From positions 310,001-374,000 of the forward strand of contig NZ_LKBA01000006.1 of NCBI RefSeq assembly GCF_001307765.1: a stretch of DNA of 64,000 nucleotides, written 5' to 3'. Shown here one piece after another: positions 36,183 to 46,200 of this stretch. A program made the translations under genes and the position numbers. Numbering within the stretch: the stretch's first letter is position 1; each line of letters opens with the position of its first letter. The notes under the pieces are model-generated. The model was not told where the DNA came from and searched no databases. It saw nothing but the letters and a program-made list of their open reading frames with translations. The stretch comes from Aliiroseovarius crassostreae. GTDB taxonomy: Bacteria; Pseudomonadota; Alphaproteobacteria; Rhodobacterales; Rhodobacteraceae.

Positions 36183-36755
36183 CTAATTGCCTGCGCTCGC
36201 GTCGGTTGCCAGTCTCGCAACCTCTTCCGGCAGGTCGGTTTCGTGAAAGGTGTAGGAAAGCGTGATCGCCTTGACGAACTTGCCCTCGCGGTCCTTGGTG
36301 AGTTCGGGGTCGACATAGAAGGTGACCGGCATGGTCACGCGTTCGCCCGGTTGCAGCACCTGCTGCTCAAAGCAGAAACAGTCGATCTTGGTGAAAAAGC
36401 CCCCGGCCGCATATGGCGCGACGTTATAGCTGGCGGTGCCGGCGATGGGGCGGTCGGTCGGGTTGTAGGCCTCGTAAAAGGCCAGTCCCGTTTCGCCGAT
36501 CCTGATCCGCATGTCATGCTGGACCGGCTTGAATTCCCATGGCATTCCGCGTTCCAGAGAGGCATCAAAGCGCACCAGGATCTCCTGATCCAGCACCACG
36601 TCCGATCCCTGCTCTGCCACGCTGGTGGCGCCGCCAAACCCCGTGACCCGGCAAAACCAGTCGTAAAACGGCACCGATGCCCAGGCGAGTGATCCCATCA
36701 CGATCACCACACCGACCATCTTGGCTGCTGTTTTCTGGGGCGCGGTCAGGCTCAT
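36183..36755 (-). CDS. ctaG: Cytochrome c oxidase assembly protein CtaG (Cox11 type)
   Basis: A 190-aa membrane-anchored periplasmic copper chaperone that builds the CuB site of subunit I. One N-terminal span (MVGVVIVMGSLAWASVPFY) is followed by the beta-barrel domain with the copper-binding CFCFEQQ (about 131-137) and the Cys of DWFCRVTGFGG. Its start overlaps the preceding small gene by four bases, and ctaE follows. Confidence 0.95.
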   Translation of the reverse strand: MSLTAPQKTAAKMVGVVIVMGSLAWASVPFYDWFCRVTGFGGATSVAEQGSDVVLDQEILVRFDASLERGMPWEFKPVQHDMRIRIGETGLAFYEAYNPTDRPIAGTASYNVAPYAAGGFFTKIDCFCFEQQVLQPGERVTMPVTFYVDPELTKDREGKFVKAITLSYTFHETDLPEEVARLATDASAGN

Positions 36756-36937
36756 TCAGATGCCTCCGCAGCTGAAGATTTTGCGGCAGCGTTTGCGGGC
36801 GCGGGTTTATAAAGCTCCGAGGTTTTCACCACGGTGATCCCATAGACCAGCACAACAAAACCGATCAGCACAGCGCCCAGCCCCATATTGCGGCCAAAGC
36901 GGCGTTTGTGCAGGTCGTGGTCAGGTTTGAACGTCAT
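36752..36937 (-). CDS. Small single-span protein of the cta cluster (CoxF-like)
   Basis: A 61-aa protein with one membrane segment (MGLGAVLIGFVVLVYGITVV, about 18-37), a basic N-terminus and an Ala-rich C-terminus. Small proteins of this kind lie between ctaB and ctaG in many alphaproteobacteria and are annotated as CoxF-type; their function is unclear. The overlaps (one base with ctaB, four with ctaG) indicate translational coupling. Confidence 0.82.
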   Translation of the reverse strand: MTFKPDHDLHKRRFGRNMGLGAVLIGFVVLVYGITVVKTSELYKPAPANAAAKSSAAEASE

Positions 36938-37890
36938 CAGCCCCAGCCTCCCAATCCGTAAGGTTTCAGCCCTGCTTCGATCAGAAGGGCGCCATAATGG
37001 GCAAAAAGGTAAAGCAGCGACAGTTTGAACAGGCCGCGCTCGGCTTTGTGTTTATCCGCATCCGATGCGGTGTCGTCGCGGCGGAACACCTCCCAGGCGC
37101 CCTTGATGAACATGGCGTTCAGCACCACGGCCACCGCCATGTAAACCGGCCCGCCGATCGAGGTCAGGCCAAGCGCGATGGCGACGATCGCCAGCACCAG
37201 CGTATAGCCAAGGATATGGGCGCGGGTGGTCTTGCGCCCATGGGTCACGGTCAACATCGGCACGCCCGCATTGGCATAATCGCCCTTGGTAAACAGCGCC
37301 AGCGCCCAGAAATGCGGCGGGGTCCAGGCAAAGGTCAGGGCAAACATCAGCACGCTTTCAACCGACACGCCCCCAGTGGCCACTGCCCAGCCGATCATCG
37401 GAGGAAAAGCGCCCGCGGCGCCGCCGATCACGATATTCTGCGGCGTCCAGCGCTTGAGCCACATCGTATAGATCGCCACGTAGAAAAAGATCGTGAAGGC
37501 CAGCAGGAACCCGGCCATGAAATTGGCCGTAAGTGCCAGAAAAACGCAGGCAAAGACCGACAGGGTCATGCCCAGCGCAAAAGCCTCGCCTTCGCTCACA
37601 CGCCCCGATGGGATCGGGCGTGACTGGGTCCGGCGCATTTTGCGGTCGATATCGGCATCCCACCACATGTTCAGCGCGCCCGACGCGCCGCCGCCGACGG
37701 CAATGAACAGGATCGAGGCAAAGGCAATCAGCGGATGCACCCCGTTCGGGGCCACCACAAGACCTACGAAGGCGGTGAACACCACCAGCGACATGACCCG
37801 CGGCTTCAAAAGCGCAAAATAATCACCGAACCCCGCATCACCGGTCTGGGAAGGGGCCTGAAGGTTGCTGTTGATACTTGCGTCGCTCAT
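36937..37890 (-). CDS. ctaB: Protoheme IX farnesyltransferase (heme O synthase)
   Basis: A 317-aa UbiA-family prenyltransferase with about nine spans that farnesylates heme B to heme O, the precursor of heme A for the oxidase. The prenyl-diphosphate/Mg site is MWWDADIDRKMRRTQSRP (about 75-92), and the second Asp-rich loop includes KGDYANAGVPML. It begins the coupled ctaB-CoxF-ctaG run. The 142 bases to ctaC hold no gene. Confidence 0.97.
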   Translation of the reverse strand: MSDASINSNLQAPSQTGDAGFGDYFALLKPRVMSLVVFTAFVGLVVAPNGVHPLIAFASILFIAVGGGASGALNMWWDADIDRKMRRTQSRPIPSGRVSEGEAFALGMTLSVFACVFLALTANFMAGFLLAFTIFFYVAIYTMWLKRWTPQNIVIGGAAGAFPPMIGWAVATGGVSVESVLMFALTFAWTPPHFWALALFTKGDYANAGVPMLTVTHGRKTTRAHILGYTLVLAIVAIALGLTSIGGPVYMAVAVVLNAMFIKGAWEVFRRDDTASDADKHKAERGLFKLSLLYLFAHYGALLIEAGLKPYGLGGWG

Positions 37891-38032
37891 CTGTCCTCAC
37901 TCTTGGCGGGCCGTCCCTCTGCGCTTGCCTTTGGTCACGGGTGGTCCCGGACGTTCAGGCGGGAGGGGGCGGCGGGCGGATCGGGTAAAAGGGGGCAAGC
38001 GGCATCCATTGGCCGCACGCCCGCGCAATGTC

Positions 38033-38941
38033 TTACTCGGCTGACGCCACCTGCACCCCGGATTGGGCGGCGGGAAGGCTGTCGGGATTGCCGGCATATT
38101 CCGCCACGGCGCCTTTCAGCCAGGCGTCATATTCCTCGGCGGTGACGGCTTTCACCGTGATCGGCATATAGGCGTGATCCTTGCCGCAAAGTTCCGAACA
38201 CTGGCCGAAATAGATGCCCTCATTGCCCGGTTCCACTTCGAACCACAGCTCAGCCAGACGGCCCGGAACCGCATCCTGTTTCACGCCAAAGGCGGGGATG
38301 GTCCAGCTGTGGATCACGTCTGCCCCGGTCACCTGCATCACAACCTTCTTGCCGGTCGGCACCACGACGGCGGTATCGGTGGCCAGCAGGTAATCGCTTT
38401 GCTTGTAGCCATGTTCCTCAAGCGCGGATTTATCGAGCAGGAAGCTGTCAAAGCCAAACTCGTGCTCGGGATATTCATAGCCCCAGTACCACTGATACCC
38501 GGTCACCTTGATCACCACGTCCCCTTCGGGAATCACCTGTTGCTTGAACAGCACCGGCAGCGAAAAGGCCCCGATGAAGACCAGGATGATCACCGGAATG
38601 ATCGTCCAGGCGATTTCGATCGGGGTGTTATGGGTAAAGGTTGCAGGCTCCGGGTTGGCGCGGCGGTTGAAGCGCAGGATGCACCAAATCAGCAGGGCCG
38701 TGACAAAAAGGGCAATGGCAACAATGATGTAAAGCAGCATCTCATCCAGGCCCTGAGTGGCCTGAGCGATATTGGTGGCGGCAGGCTGGAACCCCGTGGC
38801 GCCATCCACCGGCTTGCCGATCACTTCCAGATTGTCCGGCAGAACGTCCTGGGCCGATGCCCCGGTTGCGGTCAAGGTGGCGGCCAGAACGGCAGTTGCA
38901 GTGGCCTTCATGCTGCTGAAACGCTTCATATGTCTTTTCAT
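38033..38941 (-). CDS. ctaC: Cytochrome c oxidase subunit II
   Basis: A 302-aa subunit that accepts electrons from cytochrome c through the binuclear CuA centre. After a signal peptide (about 1-30) and two spans (about 68-90 and 108-132), the periplasmic cupredoxin domain carries the CuA ligands H211, C248, C252, H256 and M259 ([13 protein letters not shown]), and the [11 protein letters not shown] electron-entry motif. The start is uncertain between ATGs at 38941, 38929 and 38911, all giving a usable leader. It is the first gene of the cluster; subunit I is not in the window. Confidence 0.96.
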   Translation of the reverse strand: MKRHMKRFSSMKATATAVLAATLTATGASAQDVLPDNLEVIGKPVDGATGFQPAATNIAQATQGLDEMLLYIIVAIALFVTALLIWCILRFNRRANPEPATFTHNTPIEIAWTIIPVIILVFIGAFSLPVLFKQQVIPEGDVVIKVTGYQWYWGYEYPEHEFGFDSFLLDKSALEEHGYKQSDYLLATDTAVVVPTGKKVVMQVTGADVIHSWTIPAFGVKQDAVPGRLAELWFEVEPGNEGIYFGQCSELCGKDHAYMPITVKAVTAEEYDAWLKGAVAEYAGNPDSLPAAQSGVQVASAE

Positions 38942-39185
38942 CCCTGTTCGGGGGTTTGCCGCATGTCACCTCGGCCCCACCCGGATCGTTTTCTGGACAA
39001 TGGCTCTCCCTCGGTGCTCTCGCTGACACGTCGCCCTTCTCACTGGCGAAAATGACAACCGGAGGAATTTCGCGGGATTCCATTGTTTCTCTTTGGTTTG
39101 AAACCATATTACAACGGATGGGACAAGGAAAACCTTCGCAGGTTAAGCATTGATCCATGTCAAATCGCCGTTTTTTGAGGACCCG

Positions 39186-40610
39186 ATGACCAAAGCCACC
39201 GATTTTCGCCCCTTCGACACCCATATCGACCAATCCCGCGCCACATCCCAGCTGGCCGCGGCCACCGATGGGGCCGATGATGGCGAATTGTTTTTCGAGC
39301 GCCGCCGCTCCGAATCCCTGATCTTCGATGACGGGCGCCTGAAAAATGCCAGCTATGACGCCTCGGAAGGGTTCGGGCTGCGCGCCGTGAAGGGCGAAAC
39401 CACCGGATATGCCCATTCCACCGAGCTGTCTGAGGCCGCCATTGCCCGCGCCGCCCGCACCGCACGGCTGGCGGTGGGCAACGGGGGCGGACATTGGGCG
39501 GACGCCCCGACCCCCACCAACCGCAGGCTTTATAGCGATGCCAACCCGATGGAAGATGCGGAATTTTCAGTGAAAGTGGATACGCTGCGCGAAATCGACG
39601 CCTTCACCCGCGACCTGGACACCCGCGTGGTGCAGGTCTCTGCCTCGATGGGGGCCTCGTTGCAGGAGGTGCAGATCCTGCGCCCGGACGGGCAGCTTGT
39701 GACCGACACGCGTCCCATGACCCGGCTGAATGTCTCGGTGATCGTGGAACAGGACGGGCGGCGCGAAAGCGGGAGTTCCGGCGGCGGCGGGCGGATTGGT
39801 CTGTCCGGCCTGTTGGAGCCTTCCAGCTGGCAGGCCCACGCCCGCGAGGCGCTGCGCATCGCTCTGGTCAATCTCGACGCGATCCCCGCCCCTGCCGGGA
39901 TGATGGATGTGGTGCTGGGCAATGGCTGGCCCGGTATCCTGCTGCACGAGGCGGTCGGCCATGGGCTTGAAGGGGATTTCAACCGCAAGGGCACCTCAGC
40001 GTTTTCCGGCCTGGTCGGCCAGCAGGTGGCGGCAAAAGGCGTGACCGTGGTCGATGACGGCACTTTGCCCGACCGGCGCGGATCGCTGTCGGTGGATGAC
40101 GAGGGCACCCCCACGGGCCGCGCGGTGCTGATCGAAGACGGGATCTTGCTGGGCTATATGCAGGACCGCCAGAACGCGCGGCTGATGGGGGTGGCCCCCA
40201 CCGGCAACGGGCGGCGTGAAAGCTATGCCCATGCGCCCATGCCACGCATGACCAACACGATCATGGAAGGCGGCAACGCCACCCCGGACGAGGTGCTGGG
40301 CGAACTGAAGGACGGCATCCATGCGGTTGGGTTCGGCGGCGGTCAGGTGGACATCACCAATGGCAAATTCGTCTTCTCCTGCACCGAGGCCTATCTGGTG
40401 AAAGACGGCAAACGCGTGGCCCCGGTGAAAGGTGCGACGCTGATCGGTGACGGACCGCAGGCGATGAAACAGATCCGGGCCATCGGCAATGACATGTCGC
40501 TTGATCCCGGCGTCGGCACCTGCGGCAAGGCCGGCCAGTCCGTGCCCGTGGGCGTGGGCCAGCCCACCCTGCTGATCGGCGGGCTGACGGTGGGGGGCGC
40601 TGCCGCGTGA
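39186..40610 (+). CDS. tldD: Metalloprotease TldD
   Basis: A 474-aa cytoplasmic zinc protease that with PmbA/TldE degrades unfolded peptides and matures some modified peptides. The zinc motif is HEAVGHGLEGD (HExxxH, about 257-267), and the third ligand region is FSCTEAYLVKDGKR near 400. ATG 39186 has GAGGA seven bases upstream and is preferred to 39150. PmbA is not in the window. The last codon overlaps the GTG of the following acetyltransferase. Confidence 0.95.
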   Translation: MTKATDFRPFDTHIDQSRATSQLAAATDGADDGELFFERRRSESLIFDDGRLKNASYDASEGFGLRAVKGETTGYAHSTELSEAAIARAARTARLAVGNGGGHWADAPTPTNRRLYSDANPMEDAEFSVKVDTLREIDAFTRDLDTRVVQVSASMGASLQEVQILRPDGQLVTDTRPMTRLNVSVIVEQDGRRESGSSGGGGRIGLSGLLEPSSWQAHAREALRIALVNLDAIPAPAGMMDVVLGNGWPGILLHEAVGHGLEGDFNRKGTSAFSGLVGQQVAAKGVTVVDDGTLPDRRGSLSVDDEGTPTGRAVLIEDGILLGYMQDRQNARLMGVAPTGNGRRESYAHAPMPRMTNTIMEGGNATPDEVLGELKDGIHAVGFGGGQVDITNGKFVFSCTEAYLVKDGKRVAPVKGATLIGDGPQAMKQIRAIGNDMSLDPGVGTCGKAGQSVPVGVGQPTLLIGGLTVGGAAA

Positions 40611-41088
40611 CAAAGGCTCTGATCCGACTGTTCTGCCGGAGGATACCCTCCCGCTTGCCCATCTCTGGCGCGCACAATGGATCAGAGCACACAGCCATTA
40701 CGTGCCCAAGGCGCTGACGCTTCTGCGCACGGACGAGGATTTTCAACGGCGACTGACGGCATTTGGGCAAAACGCCAGAACCGCGGGGCCAATTGGCGCC
40801 CCGCTTGGCTTTTGCGCGATCCTGGGCGCGGAGATCGACCAGATCTATGTTGATGAAACCGCCCAGGGCACGGGGCTTGCCGATCTGCTCCTGACGGATG
40901 GAGAGCGCCGCATCGCCGCAGCCGGACATGGGCAGGCTCGCCTTGCCTGTGTGAAAGAAAACCTGAGGGCACAGCGGTTTTACATGCGCAATGGCTGGGC
41001 CCGCCGCGAGGTTGCCATTGCCCAGCTGGACACTTCGAACGGGCCGCTCCCCTTGGAAGTGATGTATTTTGAGAAAGACCTCACTTAG
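40607..41088 (+). pseudogene. GNAT acetyltransferase with an apparent one-base deletion near its start
   Basis: A GNAT-like frame (about 150 residues) that is intact from about 40627 on: LPEDTLPLAHLWRAQW, then FCAILGAEIDQIYVDE and GTGLADLLLTDGER (acetyl-CoA site). It has no start codon upstream in its own frame. GTG 40607, which overlaps the tldD stop, opens a different frame (VTKALIR), and adding one base after 40626 would join the two into a normal GNAT N-terminus. Either the gene is frameshifted, a sequencing error is present, or translation begins at the internal GTG 40702, which would remove about 30 residues of the fold. Confidence 0.7.
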
Positions 41089-41229
41089 GGGTTAGGGGCA
41101 GGTCCCCGTTTCGCCCCGGTTTTACCGCCCCCGCGCAGGTGACACCGCAACACGCGGACATAAGCCGCACGCGCCCGGCCATGCGGCAATCCCCTTGCGT
41201 CTGTGCAGCCCCGATGATCAAAAGACAGT

Positions 41230-41730
41230 ATGACCGATATACCCACAGCTCTCCGGATTTACCTCATCTCCACCCTCTGGACGCTCGCCGCGCTCTTTGC
41301 CATCGGCGTGGCTTGCTGGGCTGCGTTTTTCCTGATCGAAGGCATGGTCGCCTTTGGCGGTGGCAGCCTGCTTGAATACGAGTTGGTGGCCCTGCCATTC
41401 ACCTTTCTGCTGTTCATCGCGGCAAGCTTCACCTTTGGCCTGATCTATGTGGCCCCGCTCACGGCACTGGCGGTGGCGCTGTTTTGGGGGATCGGACGCC
41501 GCACCGGCGCTCCGCGTTCCGTTGCCCTCACCCTTGGGGTTCTGAGCGCCTGGGGGGCGGGTCTCTTTATCTATATCACCGACATTCAGGGCACACCGGG
41601 GCAGAGCCCGCTGCCCGCCCTGTTCCTGTTCACCGGGATGGGCCTGCTGGTCGGGGCGGTGTTTTGGGCGGTGTTTTCCGCCCAGCGCGAGAAACCGGCC
41701 CTCTCCCCCCCAAGTGATCCACCTGCGTGA
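41230..41730 (+). CDS. Hypothetical membrane protein
   Basis: A 166-aa protein with four hydrophobic segments (about 8-35, 48-75, 88-118 and 128-152) and a short polar Pro-rich tail. I do not recognise a family. There is no signal peptide or motif. It lies alone between the damaged acetyltransferase and dprA. It is probably real, judging from consistent hydrophobic design and GC-rich third positions. Confidence 0.6.
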   Translation: MTDIPTALRIYLISTLWTLAALFAIGVACWAAFFLIEGMVAFGGGSLLEYELVALPFTFLLFIAASFTFGLIYVAPLTALAVALFWGIGRRTGAPRSVALTLGVLSAWGAGLFIYITDIQGTPGQSPLPALFLFTGMGLLVGAVFWAVFSAQREKPALSPPSDPPA

Positions 41731-41841
41731 TCCACCTGAGTGATGCGATTTCTCGCAATTTTCCCAAATTTTCTGCAATCTGTTAGGGTCGCGTTAACCA
41801 TTTGCCCGCCATGCTGATCCCGCAAGAGACGGAACAACAGG

Positions 41842-43008
41842 TTGAGGCCCGTGGATTTATTCCCTTCCCCCCACCCCACCCCCTCACCCCACAGTGCGGA
41901 AGATGAGCTCGCCTGGCTCCGCCTCTTGCGCTCTCACCGCGTAGGGATCTCCACCTTCTACAAACTGATCGACGCGCATGGGTCGGCGCAAAATGCGCTG
42001 GAAGCCCTGCCAGAGATCGCGCGCAGCGCCGGTGTGAAAACCTATCACCCCTGCCCGATGGCCAAAGCTGAAGAGGAAATCCGCCAGGGTGCCGCGGCGG
42101 GGGCACAGCTTATTTTCCGCGGACAGGCAGACTACCCCCAAACCCTCTCACAGATCCCCGATGCACCGCCGTTTTTCTGGGCGATGGGCGACCGCGCGGC
42201 CCTGTCACGCCCGATGGTGGCCTTGGCCGGCGCGCGCAATGCCTCGTCCCTGGGGCTGCGCATGGCGCGCAGACTGGCCGCAGACCTGACCAAAGCGGGG
42301 TATGTTGTGGTATCGGGACTGGCCCGGGGCATTGACAGCGCCGCCCACACGGCCGCGTTGGAGCACGGCGCCACGATTGCGGTGATGCCGGGCGGGGTCG
42401 ACCTGATCTACCCGTCCGAGAACACTGACCTGGCCCACAGGATTGCCCGCCACGGCCTGCGGATCTCTGAACAACCGATCGGGCGCAGCCCTCAGGCCCG
42501 GCATTTTCCGCTGCGCAACCGGATCATCTCTGGTCTGTCCCAGGCCGTTATCGTGGTCGAGGCCGCCGCCAAGTCCGGCACGCTGATCACCGCACGCAAT
42601 GCGCTGGATCAGGGGCGTGAGGTTCTGGCTGTTCCGGGGCACCCGTTTGATGCGCGCGTGGCGGGGTGCAACATGCTGATCCGGGATGGTGCGGTTCTGG
42701 TGCGGCACAGTGATGACGTATTCGACGCGCTGCGCGGCGTATTTGCGCAGCCACCCCGCCCTGTTTCCCGCCAAGATGCAGCCAGCGAGCAGGGGGATCC
42801 CCCTGCCCCGAAACCGGCGCGCAGCCTGGCGGACACCACCAAGCTGCACGACCAAATCTTGGCGCGTCTGGGCCCGTGCCCCCTGGCAGAAGACCAACTG
42901 ATCCGGGAGCTGGGCCATCCGGCGCAACAGCTTTCAGCGGAGATCCTGACGCTGGAAGTGGAGGGACGAATCACCCGTGCGGCTGGCGGATTGCTAGCGC
43001 GCAACTGA
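41842..43008 (+). CDS. dprA: DNA-processing protein DprA
   Basis: Binds incoming single-stranded DNA and loads RecA during natural transformation. A 388-aa protein: an N-terminal SAM-like region (about 20-90), the Rossmann-type DprA core with GARNASSLGLRMARRL (about 131), VSGLARGIDSAAHTAAL (about 158) and VVEAAAKSGTLITARNAL (about 238), and a C-terminal winged-helix domain. The start is uncertain: TTG 41842 or GTG 41851, both with poor ribosome sites. It precedes pyc on the same strand, with about 190 bases between. Confidence 0.94.
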   Translation: MRPVDLFPSPHPTPSPHSAEDELAWLRLLRSHRVGISTFYKLIDAHGSAQNALEALPEIARSAGVKTYHPCPMAKAEEEIRQGAAAGAQLIFRGQADYPQTLSQIPDAPPFFWAMGDRAALSRPMVALAGARNASSLGLRMARRLAADLTKAGYVVVSGLARGIDSAAHTAALEHGATIAVMPGGVDLIYPSENTDLAHRIARHGLRISEQPIGRSPQARHFPLRNRIISGLSQAVIVVEAAAKSGTLITARNALDQGREVLAVPGHPFDARVAGCNMLIRDGAVLVRHSDDVFDALRGVFAQPPRPVSRQDAASEQGDPPAPKPARSLADTTKLHDQILARLGPCPLAEDQLIRELGHPAQQLSAEILTLEVEGRITRAAGGLLARN

Positions 43009-43201
43009 CCAGCCCGGGCGACCACTGGTAAATAAATCTGACCAATCTCGGAAAAAATCTTGCCAGATTGTAACAAAACAGTTGCGCTGCAGTGCAGCAT
43101 TCCCTACCAATCCGCGCATATCTTGGCTCTGCCCCCCTTTGTCACCCGGGGGATCCGGCAGCGCCTCAGACACCACTCATCGACACCGGGGAGAGATGCC
43201 G

Positions 43202-46200
43202 ATGCGCGAGTTTCAAAAAATTCTGATTGCCAACCGAGGCGAAATTGCGATCCGCGTAATGCGGGCCGCCAACGAGATGGGCAAGAAAACCGTTGCCGTC
43301 TATGCCGAGGAAGACAAGCTGGGCCTGCACCGTTTCAAGGCGGATGAAGCCTATAAGATCGGCGAAGGGATGGGGCCTGTGGCCGCTTACCTCTCGATCA
43401 ACGAGATCATTCGCGTCGCTCGCGAAAGTGGCGCCGATGCGATCCATCCCGGCTATGGCCTTTTGTCGGAAAACCCGGATTTCGTGGATGCCTGCGAAGC
43501 CAACGGCATCACCTTCATCGGGCCGAAAGCCGCGACCATGCGAGCCTTGGGCGACAAGGCGTCAGCCCGCAAAGTGGCGATCGAGGCCGGTGTTCCGGTC
43601 ATTCCCGCCACCGAGGTTCTGGGCGACGACATGGTGGCGATTGCCAAGGAAGCTGAAGAGATCGGCTATCCGCTGATGCTCAAGGCGTCCTGGGGCGGCG
43701 GCGGGCGTGGCATGCGCCCGATCCACGGGCCGGATGAGCTGGAAGAAAAGGTTCTGGAAGGGCGCCGCGAAGCGGAAGCCGCCTTTGGCAATGGCGAAGG
43801 GTATCTTGAAAAGATGATCACCCGCGCGCGTCACGTCGAGGTGCAGATCCTTGGTGACAGCCACGGCGAGATCTATCACCTGTGGGAACGCGACTGTTCG
43901 GTGCAGCGCCGCAACCAGAAAGTGGTCGAACGCGCCCCTGCCCCCTATCTGTCCGAAGAACAGCGCAACGAGATTTGCGAGCTGGGTCGCAAGATCTGTG
44001 CCCATGTGAATTACGAATGCGCTGGCACCGTTGAGTTCCTGATGGATATGAACAGCGGCAAGTTCTACTTCATCGAAGTGAACCCGCGCGTTCAGGTGGA
44101 ACACACCGTGACCGAGGAAGTGACCGGCATCGACATCGTGCAGGCGCAGATCCGCATCGCCGAGGGCAAAACGCTGGCAGAGGCCACCGGGAAGGCCTCG
44201 CAGGATGAGATCCGCCTGAACGGCCACGCGCTGCAGACCCGGATCACCACGGAAGACCCGCAAAACAACTTCATTCCGGATTATGGCCGCATCACCGCCT
44301 ATCGCTCGGCGACCGGGATGGGCATTCGCCTGGATGGCGGCACCGCCTATGCGGGCGGGGTGATCACGCGCTATTACGACAGTCTGCTGGTGAAAATCAC
44401 CGCCCATGCGCAAACCCCCGAAGCGGCGATTGCGCGGATGGACCGGGCGCTGCGCGAGTTTCGGATTCGCGGCGTGTCGACCAACATCGCCTTTGTCGAA
44501 AACCTGCTGAAGCACCCGACCTTCCTGTCGAATGAATACACCACCAAATTCATCGACGAGACGCCGGACCTGTTCAATTTCAAGAAACGTCGTGACCGCG
44601 GCACCAAGGTCCTGACCTATATCGCGGATATCACCGTGAACGGGCACCCGGAAACCGAAGGCCGCGCGGCCCCGGCGGATGGGCTGAAAGCACCCAAAGC
44701 CCCGGCCCATGGCACCGACATCCCGGCGGGCACGCGCAACCTTCTGGAAGAGAAAGGCGCCAAATCCGTTGCCGACTGGATGCTGGATCAGAAGAAGCTG
44801 CTGCTGACCGACACCACGATGCGTGACGGGCACCAGTCGCTTTTGGCGACCCGGATGCGCTCGATCGACATGATCAAGGCGGCGCCCGCTTATGCATCGA
44901 ACCTGTCCGATCTGTTCTCGGTCGAATGCTGGGGCGGCGCGACCTTTGACGTGGCCTATCGCTTCTTGCAGGAATGCCCGTGGCAACGCCTGCGCGACCT
45001 GCGCGCGGCGATGCCGAACGTGCTGACCCAGATGCTGCTGCGCGCCTCCAACGGCGTGGGCTACACCAACTACCCGGACAATGTGGTGCGCGAGTTTGTG
45101 CGACAGGCGGCCGAAACCGGCGTCGACGTGTTCCGCGTGTTTGACAGCCTCAACTGGGTTGAAAACATGCGCGTCGCGATGGATGCGGTGAATGAGTCCG
45201 GCAAGATCGTCGAAGGCACCGTCTGTTATACCGGCGACATCCTGAACCCGGACCGCGCCAAATACGACCTGAAATATTATGTCGGCATGGCGAAAGAGCT
45301 GGAAGCGGCGGGCGCGCATATCCTTGGCCTCAAGGACATGGCGGGGCTTCTGAAACCGGCCTCGGCCACCGCGCTGATAAAGGCGCTGAAGGACGAGATT
45401 TCGATCCCGGTGCATTTCCACACCCATGACACGTCGGGCATTGCGGGGGCCACCATCCTGGCGGCCTCGGCGGCGGGCGTCGATGCGGTGGATGCGGCGA
45501 TGGACAGCTTCTCGGGCGGCACCTCACAGCCCTGCCTTGGCTCGATTGTCGAAGCCCTGCGCCACACGGATCGCGACACCGGGTTGTCGATTGAGGCGAT
45601 TCGCGAGATCAACGATTACTGGGAGCATGTGCGCGGGCAATATGTGGCGTTTGAAAGCGGCCTCGCCTCGCCCGCTTCCGAGGTTTACCTGCATGAGATG
45701 CCCGGCGGCCAGTTCACCAACCTCAAGGCGCAGGCGCGCTCTCTTGGGCTGGAAGAACGCTGGCCCGAAGTGGCGCAGTCCTATGCGGATGTGAACCAGA
45801 TGTTTGGCGATATCGTGAAGGTGACACCCTCGTCGAAAGTGGTCGGGGACATGGCGCTGATGATGGTCAGCCAGGGGCTGAGCCGGGCCGAGGTCGAAGA
45901 CCCGGATCATGACATGGCCTTCCCGGACTCCGTCGTTGACATGATGCGCGGCAATCTGGGCCAGCCGCCCGGCGGTTTCCCGGATGGGATCGTGAAAAAG
46001 GTGCTGAAAGACGAAGCGCCGAACCTTGAGCGCCCCGGCGCGCATCTGGAGCCGATTGATCTGGAAGCAACCCGTGCGGAGCTGTCGAAGGAGCTTGAGG
46101 GCTTCAAGGTCGATAACGAGGATCTGAACGGATATCTGATGTATCCCAAGGTGTTCCTGGACTATATGGGGCGTCACCGCACCTATGGCCCGGTGCGCAG

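Noticed and set aside
43562-45427. Long open frame antisense to the pyruvate carboxylase gene
   Set aside because: High-GC coding DNA leaves long open frames on the other strand. Its composition has the His/Arg/Gly-rich look of a shadow frame, and pyc is unambiguous.
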